This document shows positions 54,628 to 63,565 of a stretch of 64,000 nucleotides of DNA, one piece after another. Source of the stretch: JAJECS01 sp965198185 (GTDB taxonomy: Bacteria; Chloroflexota; UBA11872). The stretch covers positions 434,001 to 498,000 of the forward strand of contig CBDAOU010000002.1 of NCBI GenBank assembly GCA_965198185.1, written 5' to 3'. Each line of letters opens with the position of its first letter. Position 1 is the first letter of the stretch. The translations under genes and the position numbers were made by a program. The notes beneath the pieces were generated by a model, which did no database searches, had not been told where the DNA came from, and saw nothing but the letters and a program-made list of their open reading frames with translations.

Positions 54628-56781
54628 GTGAGAGGCCAACAATTAGCGTCGCGCGCCGCCGTCGCTTTGCTGGCTACGGTGGGACTGCTGGCGAGCCTAG
54701 GGAGTTGTGCGCCGGGTGCCCCTCAGGCGACGAGCTCGATTCCAGCGGCGTCGCCCCAGGGTGGTGACAATTCCCCTATCGCGGACCAGACGCCAGAGCC
54801 CACAGCGCCCGACGGCGAAGCTACACCGCTAGCCAAGGTTGTTGCTCCTGAATCGTTGCCCTCGGTGCCGCGCGGACTACGCGCGCGCGCCGCGCCGACA
54901 CCCGCGGGACGATCGTCTGCCAACGGCCAATCTGCGGTTTCTTTGCCGCCGTCTCTCCCAGCGATTCCGCAATGTTGGGGGGGCGATAGCGGTGTGATGT
55001 ACGACGCTGGGAACCGTGACCTTCACGGCTCGCTGCAATGGGGATCGAATGACACGGAAGTTCTATTCACCCGTGGACTGATCGTGTATGCCATGCCAAC
55101 TGATGGGACTCGGCTGCAGCGTGTCGTGGACGCCTCGGGGCCAACCGATCTCGGCGCGACCGATTTCGCCGCGTTACGTATCACCCATGCTGACCTGCAT
55201 CCCGACGGCGCACGGATCGCCTATTCCACATGCTGGGTATACATAGATTGGCAGACGTACGGAGAACGCACCGTGCCGATTGTCACCACCGGGCTCACCC
55301 ACGAGATCGCCGTGTGGGATCGCGCCACTGGGGAGACGGAGCTGCTCGCGGCCGGCGATTCACCCGTATGGTCGCCCGACGGCACGCGCATTGCGTTTGT
55401 GTCCGGCGACAAGTTTCACCTACGGCTCTTCACCATGGACGGGGACGGGTCACACGTCCGTCAACTCTTGGACTCGCCCGAGCTGCAGATCATCCGCCCA
55501 CCTCGGTGGTCGCCCGACGGGCGGCGTCTCGCCTTCGTCGGGCAGGGGGATATAAGCCGGATGGTCAAGGTAGGAGAGGTGACCACGTCAGGCGAGTATC
55601 CGATTGTCGTCGTTGATGCGGACGGCTCGAACCTGCGGCATCTGACAAACGCGATCAGTGATCCGGCGTGGTCCCCGGACGGGCGGTACGTGGCGTTTGC
55701 CAGGCCGGACGACGGGACGTGGGGGTTGAATGACGCCGGAACGGTGGGGCTGTATGTCAAGCCGGTGGATGGGTCGGCGAAGGCGCGGCGGGTAACAACC
55801 ATCGACGACTGGAACGTGAACGCCGGACGCTGGCGCGCGTGGGGAGCGACGCATTTCTGGATTTCGTCGGTGGCTTGGTCGCCCGACGGCTCGAGGATGC
55901 TCTACACGTGCGGCTGGCGGATCTGCGTGGTCGACCTCACCGGCAAGAAGGTGGGGAGGTCGCCGCAGGATTTGTTGGCGGCTCGGACGCCGATTGCGGC
56001 GTGGTCGCGTGACGGCACCAGGATCGCGCTTGGCAGCGTCGATGTAGCACTGGGACTGGGTGAGCGGGTGATCGATGAAGCGCTGGGTCGGGGTGAGCCG
56101 GTGCTCGCCACGATGCGGCCGAACGGCGGCAAGGGGCACCACCTGCTGCGCGCGGGCCTGGGTCTGTTGGCCGCGAACTCGACTCACCAGGACATTGCCG
56201 CCGGCCGTGCGTCGTGCGCCGCCGGGTTCGTGGTTGACGAACCGGCCGAGAACGCAGGATTGGTACGCGACTGCGAGACGCTGCTGGGGCTACGCGACAC
56301 GCTGTTCGGAACGCGGCTTGCAAACTGGGGTTCGGGGGCGCCGATCGAATTGTGGACAGGCGTCGCGGTCGCCGGCGCTCCGCGTCGAGTGACGTCGCTG
56401 CTGCTGTCGCGTCTTGGCTTGAATGGGACGATTCCAGCCAAACTCGCGGAATTGACCCACTTACGGGTCTTGGACCTGTCGAGCAATAGGCTCACTGGCG
56501 CAATCCCCGGAGAACTTGGTCAGTTGGCCAATCTGGAGTACCTGCACCTCAGAAGCAATCGTTTGACAGGGACGATCCCTGAGGAACTTGGCCAGTTGAC
56601 GTCGCTTGCCGAGCTGGGCCTTGGCTTTAACCAATTGACGGGCGACGTGCCGTTAGTGCTTGGTCGACTCAAGGCAATGCTTTGGCTTGGAGGCAACAAG
56701 CTGACTGGCTGCTTGCCCCCTGAGGTTGAGGTATCCGTCCAGGAACGCGGCTACGTACGGCTGCCGCCGCCGTGCAGGTGA
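54628..56781 (+). CDS. TolB-like beta-propeller/LRR lipoprotein
   Basis: GTG 54628 gives a signal peptide with lipobox (ALLATVGLLASLGSC); 717 residues. After a Pro/Ser-rich linker come propeller blades with PDGARIAYST, WSPDGTRIAFVS, WSPDGRRLAFVG, WSPDGRYVAFAR and WSPDGSRMLYTC. From about residue 540 there is an LRR cap (LVRDCETLLGLRDTLFG) and four to five plant-type repeats (LDLSSNRLTGAIPGELGQLA), ending CLPPEVEVSVQ. It is anchored outside the membrane and probably binds a ligand or partner protein. This is the intact counterpart of the broken gene at 30671 and shares its cap with the giant protein at 37255. Confidence 0.85.
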   Translation: MRGQQLASRAAVALLATVGLLASLGSCAPGAPQATSSIPAASPQGGDNSPIADQTPEPTAPDGEATPLAKVVAPESLPSVPRGLRARAAPTPAGRSSANGQSAVSLPPSLPAIPQCWGGDSGVMYDAGNRDLHGSLQWGSNDTEVLFTRGLIVYAMPTDGTRLQRVVDASGPTDLGATDFAALRITHADLHPDGARIAYSTCWVYIDWQTYGERTVPIVTTGLTHEIAVWDRATGETELLAAGDSPVWSPDGTRIAFVSGDKFHLRLFTMDGDGSHVRQLLDSPELQIIRPPRWSPDGRRLAFVGQGDISRMVKVGEVTTSGEYPIVVVDADGSNLRHLTNAISDPAWSPDGRYVAFARPDDGTWGLNDAGTVGLYVKPVDGSAKARRVTTIDDWNVNAGRWRAWGATHFWISSVAWSPDGSRMLYTCGWRICVVDLTGKKVGRSPQDLLAARTPIAAWSRDGTRIALGSVDVALGLGERVIDEALGRGEPVLATMRPNGGKGHHLLRAGLGLLAANSTHQDIAAGRASCAAGFVVDEPAENAGLVRDCETLLGLRDTLFGTRLANWGSGAPIELWTGVAVAGAPRRVTSLLLSRLGLNGTIPAKLAELTHLRVLDLSSNRLTGAIPGELGQLANLEYLHLRSNRLTGTIPEELGQLTSLAELGLGFNQLTGDVPLVLGRLKAMLWLGGNKLTGCLPPEVEVSVQERGYVRLPPPCR

Positions 56782-56864
56782 GTCACGTGAAGCCTGCGTG
56801 GAGCACCATGGAACGGACACTCTCGTGCACGCTGCCACCAGCTGGGCAATAAGGGCCGCCGCGG

Positions 56865-57601
56865 TCAGCGGGGCAAGGCTGCGAGCAAGCGTCCTCGGCC
56901 GGGCGTGGTGGCCGGGATGCCGCCGAGTTGGGCGAGGCGCCAGAGGGTGGCCTGGTTGGCGGTGACGACGGGTTTGGCCAGGGACTGTTCGAGTTCGTCG
57001 ATGATGGACGCGGTGCGCAGGCCGGTGCAGCTGATGAAGATGGCGTCGGCGGCGGGTGTGTCGACGCGTGAGGTCACGAGGTCGCGCGTCGCGGCGGGCT
57101 CGATGGATTCGATATCGCCGCGTTGGTTCAGCCCGACCATGTTGACCACGGCGAATCCGCTGGCTTCGAGGTAGGCGCGCAGGCGCTCGTTGAGTTCGTC
57201 GACGTGCGGAGAGAGCACCGCGAGGCGGCGCACGCCAAGCTCGCGCAGCGCGGCGGTCGCGGCGGTGGAGGTGGTGGTGGCCGGCACGCCGGCGGCGTGC
57301 GCATGTCCGCCACGATGGCTGCGTCGCCCTCGGGGCCGAGGACGTAGCTGCCGGTGGTGCAGCCGTAGGCCACGGCCTGGGCGCCGCGTTGGGCGAGGCG
57401 TTGCGCCGCGCGGCCGATGCCGGGATCGCGGGGGAGGCGCTCCACGTGGGCCAGCGTGATGCCGTCGGGGCCAAGCTCGGGCGCGGAATCCGCCGGTTCG
57501 ATATCTAGCTCAAGGCCTGGCGGCACGAACAGCTCCAGCTCGGCGAGATGTCCTGGCTGCACGGCCTCGGGCCAGACGATGCCGATGCGGTGTGGGTCCA
57601 T
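56865..57601 (-). pseudogene. Maleate isomerase/arylmalonate decarboxylase-like protein, one frameshift
   Basis: From ATG 57601: IGIVWPEAVQPGHLAELELF, VERLPRDPGIGRAAQRLAQR and VAYGCTTGSYVLGPEGDAAI, the first catalytic Cys. The frame breaks near 57300 and continues as PATTTSTAATAALRELGVRR, RLAVLSPHVDELNERLRAYL, AIFISCTGLRTASIIDELEQ (second Cys) and ANQATLWRLAQLGG. Both Cys of the Asp/Glu racemase superfamily are present, arranged as in maleate cis-trans isomerases. Joined length is about 245 residues, normal. One base appears missing next to CACGCCG. Functional if that is an error. Confidence 0.78.
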
Positions 57602-57652
57602 CGGCGCTAGGGGTGGTGCCGATGAGCGTGGTTGGCTGGCGGGTTCATCGAA

Positions 57653-58327
57653 CTACTCCACCTCGACGTGCCCGTATTGGTGCACCCAGAAGATGTGGAA
57701 GGGCACGGCGGCCTTGAACCATCCGATGCGTTGCGAGAGATTCTCGTACGTCGCGAATCCCGCAGGAAGTCCGACGGCGAGCTCCGCCGCAGGGTCCTCG
57801 TCTCTGTACAGGACCATGTCGAACAGCGCGTGCGAGAACCAGTGCCGCGCTTGGGTATTGGCGCTCCGTTTGTTCTCGGGAAAGCCCTTCACCGACACCC
57901 ATAGCGGCTTTCCATCGGGCGTCCTTGTCTCGATGTCTTTGCCAGGGGCGCGTGAAGCAGTGTCCGCTACCGCACGGATGGAATGCCCGCGCTCAACCAG
58001 GTAGCCGACGACTCGCGCTTGCACATTGCCCTCCCAGTGCCAGACCCGATCAGGTGAAGCGGAGCCATCTTCAGATGCTCTTAGCTTCCGGTTTCTTGGA
58101 TCTGGCCTTGGGTCGTCGGGCCGACCAGGCAGCGAATTGACCAGTTTCGTTTTGCCGCAGGAGGGGCAACCGTGCTGCGCTCTGTCGATTTGCTCTTCGC
58201 GATGCAACCTACGCGCGACTTGATTCACTGATTGGTGCCGACCAATGCCAGTGTCGTCGCGCAGGCAACTGTCACACAGAGGTCCGGCTTCTTCGAGCGC
58301 GCGGATCACCCGCTCGCGTCGAGTCAC
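57653..58327 (-). CDS. Zinc-ribbon/helix-turn-helix protein with PD-(D/E)XK-like nuclease domain
   Basis: GTG 58327; 224 residues. The N-terminus has LCDSCLRDDTG and QHGCPSCGKTKLVN (two CxxC pairs), around a helical region (HQSVNQVARRLHREEQ) that could bind DNA. The C-terminal domain has GKDIETRTPDGKPLWVSVKG, the spacing of a PD-(D/E)XK core (Asp, then ...xVK), although the acidic residue before Lys is replaced by Ser. HWFSHALFDMVLYRDEDP follows. It resembles solitary restriction-endonuclease-like proteins. No methylase is nearby. Exact family not recognised. Confidence 0.6.
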   Translation of the reverse strand: MTRRERVIRALEEAGPLCDSCLRDDTGIGRHQSVNQVARRLHREEQIDRAQHGCPSCGKTKLVNSLPGRPDDPRPDPRNRKLRASEDGSASPDRVWHWEGNVQARVVGYLVERGHSIRAVADTASRAPGKDIETRTPDGKPLWVSVKGFPENKRSANTQARHWFSHALFDMVLYRDEDPAAELAVGLPAGFATYENLSQRIGWFKAAVPFHIFWVHQYGHVEVE

Positions 58328-58371
58328 GCGTCGTCTAGTCCCGCCGGTTCAGCTACTCGGGAAGAGAACAT

Positions 58372-59577
58372 TCAGCGCTCGATGAGGGCGCGCTGGCCGT
58401 GGGTGAGGACTTCGCAGCCGTTCTTGGTGATGACGCTGGTCTCGCTGAAGGCGACGCCGAACTGTCCGAGCCGCCGCACGGCGATGGGGTGGTGGAAGAC
58501 CATGCCGGGCTCGAGCACCGTGCTCTGGTCGCGCTGGATGAATCCCGTGGCGTCGGCCCAGTTGGGTGGAAATCCGGCCCCGATGCCGTAGCCGAAATTC
58601 CCGTGAAACACCAGGTCGTCGCCCGCGGCGGCGAGCTCGCGCCAGCCGGATTCGGCCACATCGCTGGCCACCGCGCCCGGCCGCAGGACGCTCAGCACGG
58701 CATTGAGGGCGGCGATGCAGGCGTCGGCCGTCCGGCGGACATCGTCGTCGGCGCGGCCGATGGTCAGCGTGCGCATCTGGGGCGCGGTGTAGCGCTGATG
58801 GCAGGCGCCGATTTCGAGAAGGACGTTGTCGCCGGGCTCGATCGTCCGTCGCTTGTGGGTGGAGTGCAGGATGCCCGAGCGGCGCCCACTGGTGACGATG
58901 GGCGCCAGGCAGGGATATTCGCCGCCCGCGCGCGCCATGGCGGCATAGGCCGCGCCGGCAACGTCGCCGTCCGTGACGCCGGCAGCCGCGGTTTCCACGG
59001 CAGCCTCTGTGGCTGACCGCGTGGCGAGAGCCGCCCAGCGGATGTGCTCGATCTCGGCGGGCGACTTCAAGCGCTTGAGCTCGATGAATAGCTCACCGGC
59101 GCTGACGAAGTCCGCGTATGGCAGGGCTTGTTCCAGTCCGGTGCGAAAGGCCGGTGTCTGACCCCAGCTGGCGTCGTCGGCGCCGATGCGGCCGCGATCC
59201 AGTCCGTGCTCCGCGAGCATTGACGCGGCGTAGGCCGGTCGGTCGCTCCCGGGCGGATAGCCGCGCAGGTCCTCGAACCACACGCTGAGCCAGGCACTGC
59301 CAAACTCCGGCGGGTCCATCACGATGGCCGGATCGCCCAGTCGGGGCACGGCCAGGCAAGCGGCGCCGTCAACGGCGAAGGTCTGGAAGCCGGAGAGATA
59401 GAAAACGTTGGCCGGGTTCATCACGAGCAGGGCATCGAGTCCGGCGGCGTCCATGGCTTGGCGGGCACGTGCAAGGCGGGCGCGGTACTCGTTGACGGAA
59501 AAGGCCAGCTCTTTGCCGATGTCCGTCAGGTCGCCGGGTGGGAAGGCCCCCCCGTCCAGGCTGGGATGCAGACGCAT
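58372..59577 (-). CDS. M24-family (creatinase/Xaa-Pro dipeptidase fold) hydrolase with altered metal site
   Basis: 401 residues. The N-terminal creatinase-type domain (FSVNEYRARLARARQAMDAA, LVMNPANVFYLSGFQTFAVD) is followed by a pita-bread domain. In metal-dependent M24 enzymes the strand reads Asp-x-G...Asp; here it is NVLLEIGACHQRYTAPQMRT, so both Asp are missing, while FHGNFGYGIGAG and EPGMVFHHP are kept. This pattern is closer to creatinase and ectoine-hydrolase-type relatives (E..G....RY..P..RT) than to prolidases. Expected role: cleaving an amide or amidine bond of a small nitrogen compound. It lies 19 bases upstream of the aldo/keto reductase 5'-to-3' region (reductase ends at 59597). 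Confidence 0.8.
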   Translation of the reverse strand: MRLHPSLDGGAFPPGDLTDIGKELAFSVNEYRARLARARQAMDAAGLDALLVMNPANVFYLSGFQTFAVDGAACLAVPRLGDPAIVMDPPEFGSAWLSVWFEDLRGYPPGSDRPAYAASMLAEHGLDRGRIGADDASWGQTPAFRTGLEQALPYADFVSAGELFIELKRLKSPAEIEHIRWAALATRSATEAAVETAAAGVTDGDVAGAAYAAMARAGGEYPCLAPIVTSGRRSGILHSTHKRRTIEPGDNVLLEIGACHQRYTAPQMRTLTIGRADDDVRRTADACIAALNAVLSVLRPGAVASDVAESGWRELAAAGDDLVFHGNFGYGIGAGFPPNWADATGFIQRDQSTVLEPGMVFHHPIAVRRLGQFGVAFSETSVITKNGCEVLTHGQRALIER

Positions 59578-59596
59578 GGCTATCCGTTCCGCCGCA

Positions 59597-60604
59597 CTAG
59601 CGGAACTCGTGCGGGCCCCAGTCGGCGTTGTAGTAGGTGGCGATGGCGCGGCCGGGCGGGGCCACCGCGTCCAGCCGCTCGCGGTCGGCGTCGGTGACTA
59701 CCACGTTGATCGCGCCCAGGTTCTCCGCCCACTGCTCCGGCGTGCGCGGGCCGACGATGGGGCTGGTGATGCCCGGCTGCCGCATGTTCCACGCCAGCGC
59801 GAGCTGGCCGGGGGTGCAGCCCTTGTCGTTGGCGATGGCCGTCAACTCTTCCACGACCGCGAACGCCGCGTCGGTGAAGAGGCCGCGCTGGCGTTGCGCC
59901 TCGATACTGCGCTCGTACCGCGATCCGGACGGCGGCGTCGCGCCGCGGGCGTACCGGCCGGTGAGAAACCCGCCCGCCAGCGGCGCCCAGGGGATGATCC
60001 CGATGCCGAAATTCAGCGCCATGGGCACCAGCTCGCGTTCGATGCGGCGGTCGAGGAGGTGATAGGGCGGCTGGTCGCAGATCGTGCGATTGAGTCCCAG
60101 CTCGCGCGAGATCCACAGCGATTCCACCACCTGCCAGGCGGGGAAGGTGCTGGTGCCGACGTAGCGCACCTTGCCGGCGCGGACGAGGTCGTCCAGCGCG
60201 CGCAGCGTCTCATCCAGCGGCACCTCGTTGACGGGACGGTGCACCTGATAGAGGTCGATGTAGTCGGTCTGCAGGCGCTGCAGCGACGCCTCGCACTGCT
60301 CAATGATGTGGCGCCGGCTGTTGCCCTGCGCATTCGGGTCGTCGTCGCCCATGGGGAAGTGGACCTTGGTGGCCAGGACCACCTGCGCACGACGGCCCGA
60401 CCCGGTCAACGCCTGCCCGACCATGGTCTCGCTGGTGCCGCGGCCATAGGAGTTGGCGGTGTCGATGAAGTTGACGCCGGCATCGAGCGCGCGGTCGATG
60501 ATGGCCTGCGTCTGGTCCTGGTCGGTCACCTGGCCGAAGTTCCAGCAGCCCAGACACAGCGGGCTGACCTTGACCCCCGTGCGACCGAGATTCCGGTACT
60601 CCAT
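59597..60604 (-). CDS. Aldo/keto reductase
   Basis: ATG 60604 is preceded by GGGAGA at good spacing; a longer frame upstream is not family-like. 335 residues starting EYRNLGRTGVKVSPLCLGCW. Catalytic tetrad: Asp and Tyr in FIDTANSYGRG, Lys in VLATKVHF, His in LYQVHRP. ITSPIVGPRTPEQWAENL near the C-terminus binds NADPH. It reduces aldehydes or ketones of unknown identity. Same strand as the M24 gene, probably co-transcribed. Confidence 0.92.
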   Translation of the reverse strand: MEYRNLGRTGVKVSPLCLGCWNFGQVTDQDQTQAIIDRALDAGVNFIDTANSYGRGTSETMVGQALTGSGRRAQVVLATKVHFPMGDDDPNAQGNSRRHIIEQCEASLQRLQTDYIDLYQVHRPVNEVPLDETLRALDDLVRAGKVRYVGTSTFPAWQVVESLWISRELGLNRTICDQPPYHLLDRRIERELVPMALNFGIGIIPWAPLAGGFLTGRYARGATPPSGSRYERSIEAQRQRGLFTDAAFAVVEELTAIANDKGCTPGQLALAWNMRQPGITSPIVGPRTPEQWAENLGAINVVVTDADRERLDAVAPPGRAIATYYNADWGPHEFR

Positions 60605-60763
60605 TGGCCTGTCTCCCATGCGCGTCGTTGCCGCCGAGGCGAGTGTGTCATGTCGTCCGTCGCCGCGCAGGCCAGTACGCCGGCCGGTGCCGGTCACGGG
60701 ACTTGCGTCATCGACGGCAGCGGCACATTCTTAGTGTCGGAAATTGTCTGATCCGTTTGGATA

Positions 60764-60783
60764 CTTGTCGGTACCAAGACAAG
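60764..60783. promoter_or_regulatory. Possible operator upstream of the PhyH gene
   Basis: CTTGTC (60764-60769) and GACAAG (60778-60783) form a 6-base inverted repeat with an 8-base spacer, 14 bases before the likely ATG at 60798. It could be a regulator site or a chance palindrome in the divergent spacer with the aldo/keto reductase gene. Confidence 0.25.
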
Positions 60784-60797
60784 AAGGATGGGATCCA

Positions 60798-61899
60798 ATG
60801 CCGATGTCTTCGCCGAGCGTGCCGCAAGTCGCGCCCCTGACGGCTCAGTCAAATCGCCCAGTTCAAGCGCGACGGCGTTCTCGTGCTTCCCGCGGTGCTC
60901 GACCCGGACCTTTGCCGCCGGGCCCGGGACGACATGTGGCAAACGATTGCGGCAGACCTGCCCCGCATGAAGCGAGACGATCCCTCGACGTGGGGCCCGA
61001 TCACTGAAGAGGAGAGCGCCGGGTTCAGAGCCCGGCGGCCCGCGAACGGCGGCGAGCCGCTGTTGAGCGGCAAGGGCCACCGGCTGACTATTCGCAATGG
61101 GGCTGAAGAGCTCTTGCTCGACCTTGGTCCCCGCGCGCTGTGGCGGGTCGCTGAGCAACTGCTCGGGGAGGGCTCGGTGGTATGGCCTGCCGGTTCGGAC
61201 GAGTCCGGATTCACGACGGGGCCCTGCTTGATGGACGACGGCGCCATGGAGGGGCTGGCCAGTCACATGGGACAGGAAGTCGAGAACTTCCGGGAGCAGG
61301 CGACATTCGCGACGGAGGATCTGCGGCTGCCCAAGACTGGACCGGTGTGGATGAACGGACAGGGGACGCGCGGCCTGTATTGCACGCTGCCGAACAGCCC
61401 CTCGCCAGGATCGAACTGGCGCGGCGCCCACTCCGACGGCCCGTGCTACGGCCGGCCGCGCCTACAGTTCGCTGCCTACATCGACGACCTTCCGCCCGCG
61501 TCCGGCGGCTTCACCGTGTGGCCGGGCAGCCACACCAGGATCTGGGAGCACCAGTGGAAGGCCTTTCACGAGCACGGTCTGACGCACACGGGCGAGCGTG
61601 AGAAGGTGCGCGAGGCGGGAGGCTACGAATACCGCCCGGACCCCCTCTTCGAGCAGATCAAGGCCGACACCCAACCTGCCGATTCCTACGGTCCGGCGGG
61701 CACCGTGGTCCTGTGGCACACCAAGATTCTGCACATCCCCGGACAAAACACGTCCAGCGACGTCATCCGCCAGGCAACGATCTATGGCTATCTCAAGACG
61801 CTGGAGTCCGTCTCCGATGCGATGGCGATGGACGATACCGGCGGCGACATCTGGCGCGACTGGTCGGATGAAGTGCGTGCCACAGACGAGTGGAGCTAG
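60798..61899 (+). CDS. Phytanoyl-CoA dioxygenase (PhyH) family protein, probable N-terminal frameshift
   Basis: ATG 60798 encodes PMSSPSVPQVAPLTAQ, then the frame changes near 60854 (extra A in TCAAATC) to IAQFKRDGVLVLPAVLDPDL, the usual PhyH start. The rest runs uninterrupted to 61899; the uninterrupted frame alone starts at GTG 60883. Iron ligands: NWRGAHSDGPCYGRPRLQFA (HxD) and VLWHTKILHIPGQNTSSDVI (distal His). SGGFTVWPGSHTRIWEHQW is the conserved jellyroll motif. About 367 residues; Fe(II)/2-oxoglutarate oxygenase of unknown substrate. It is only distantly similar to the PhyH gene at 29658. Confidence 0.82.
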
Positions 61900-62149
61900 A
61901 CGGCCGTCTTGGGGAGTTGACGCGAGGCCTGGCGTCGGTTTGATCTGACGCCCGCGAGCGGTTCAGGCGGCATCGCGTCGGGACCAAGCGATGGGCTGGC
62001 CGGCCGCGGCGCCGGGCTGTCGATGACGTCCCCCGCCCGGAGTCTGACCGCCGGCCCGCAGCCAGGCCCGCGGCTGCCACGACCGCCCTGATGACCGCCC
62101 GCCGAACCGCGTAAGGTGTGCCCAATTGACTGCTCGCGGAGTCGCCCCC

Positions 62150-63241
62150 ATGGCTATCACCAAGCCCAACGGCCGGCGTGAGGCGCTCGGCCGCGGTTCG
62201 TACACATTTCCCGGTCTGCGTGTGCAGGTCGAGCGCACGGAGACCCTCATCCCCGCGCATGAGAATCAGTGCCCCTGCGGGTTCCTCTTCCAGCTGGCCG
62301 ATGGCGAGCTGGTGGTGGGCGGGCCTCGCACGGTCGAGCCCGAACTCACCTGGCGCCGGTCGCGTGACGGCGGCGAGACGTGGTACGCCGCGCCCGCCTG
62401 GCCCAGCTTTTACGTGCACCAATTCGACGACGGCGAGCTGCTGCACGTGGGAACGCCGGGCAACCCGTGGCTGACGCGCGGCGCCGAGCCCGGAACCTAT
62501 CGCTTTTCGGCTTTCCGCTCGCACGACAACGGGCAGACGCACGCTGCGGAATCGGCGCTGATCTCGGGTGTTCCGGAGCTGGCGGAGGATGAAAGCGAGA
62601 AATGGGGACGGCACGTCTTCGCCTATGTGGACCACGGTCTCGTCGTGCTGCGCGACGGCAGCCTCCTGGCCACCGTGCTCGGGAAGTTCGCCGGCGACAT
62701 CAAGCACCGGGTGTTTGTCATTCAGTCGGACGATCGCGGCGCCACCTGGCGCTACCGCTCGAGCGTGGCCTTCGACCTCAACCCGACCCACACGCACCGC
62801 ATCGAGGGCTTCACCGAGCCCGACTTGCTGGCGCTGCCGAACGGCGACGTGCTCTGCTTCATGCGCACCGGCGGGCGGTACGAGGGGCGGCACAGCGCGC
62901 TCGCCATGAGCCGCTCAGCCGACGATGGGCAGTCGTGGAGCGCTCCGGAGCCCGTCGCCGACCGCGGGGTATTGCCCAAGGCGTGTCGCATGTCGAATGG
63001 CGTGCTCGCGGTGATCTATGGAAGGCCTGGCGACTGGCTCGCCTTCAGCCGCGACGACGGCCATTCCTGGATCGGGCACACATGCCTCAACCTGGGCACG
63101 CAGGCCTGGGACTGCGGCAACTACGATTGGGTTGTCGAGGTGGCGCCCGACACGCTGCTGGCTGCCTATGCCGAAACCGACCGCAACGACCCGCGGCGCA
63201 GTGCCATTCTCGGCACCTGGATAACCGTGAAGCCGACGTAA
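62150..63241 (+). CDS. Sialidase-like (BNR/Asp-box) beta-propeller protein
   Basis: Start ATG 62150; a TTG at 62126 is less likely. 363 residues with four Asp-box motifs: RSRDGGETW, QSDDRGATW, RSADDGQSW and FSRDDGHSW, spaced around a propeller. FTEPDLLALPNGDVLCFMRT is typical of the exo-alpha-sialidase/DUF family. No signal peptide is visible, so a cytosolic enzyme or a lectin-like protein is possible. It may act on glycosides or sugar acids. It follows the PhyH gene by 250 bases that hold no recognisable gene. Confidence 0.8.
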   Translation: MAITKPNGRREALGRGSYTFPGLRVQVERTETLIPAHENQCPCGFLFQLADGELVVGGPRTVEPELTWRRSRDGGETWYAAPAWPSFYVHQFDDGELLHVGTPGNPWLTRGAEPGTYRFSAFRSHDNGQTHAAESALISGVPELAEDESEKWGRHVFAYVDHGLVVLRDGSLLATVLGKFAGDIKHRVFVIQSDDRGATWRYRSSVAFDLNPTHTHRIEGFTEPDLLALPNGDVLCFMRTGGRYEGRHSALAMSRSADDGQSWSAPEPVADRGVLPKACRMSNGVLAVIYGRPGDWLAFSRDDGHSWIGHTCLNLGTQAWDCGNYDWVVEVAPDTLLAAYAETDRNDPRRSAILGTWITVKPT

Positions 63242-63565
63242 CCGGCTCTGGTCACCGGCGCACCCCGTGGTTGTCTCGGGGCCTGGTCGAGTTAGCGCCG
63301 CCTCGTGGGCAAACCGTGATCGCTTCGACGATGCGAGCTGAGTGAGGTCATTCTGCTGATGTACTCGGTGCGGTTGTCGTTAGCGGGGCCGTCCAGTGTG
63401 GAGCCGATGATGTCCGCGGATCGTCGAAGGCGACCGCCAATCGTTCGGGCGAGATTCACAAGGAAACGCTTCATTGGGGCGCCTCAACCGTGCACGACGC
63501 TCCGGCACGCTACCACCGAGTCTCGAGGTGAGCGGCGCGAGTTGGTTTGAGATCCCCTCGGATGG
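63242..63565. other. Intergenic region without a convincing gene
   Basis: Lies between convergent genes. The only candidate is a 60-codon minus-strand frame (63474-63292, start KRFLVNLARTIGGRLRRSAD) with no recognisable family; it may be a small basic protein or chance. No hairpin with a T-run was found. Confidence 0.35.
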
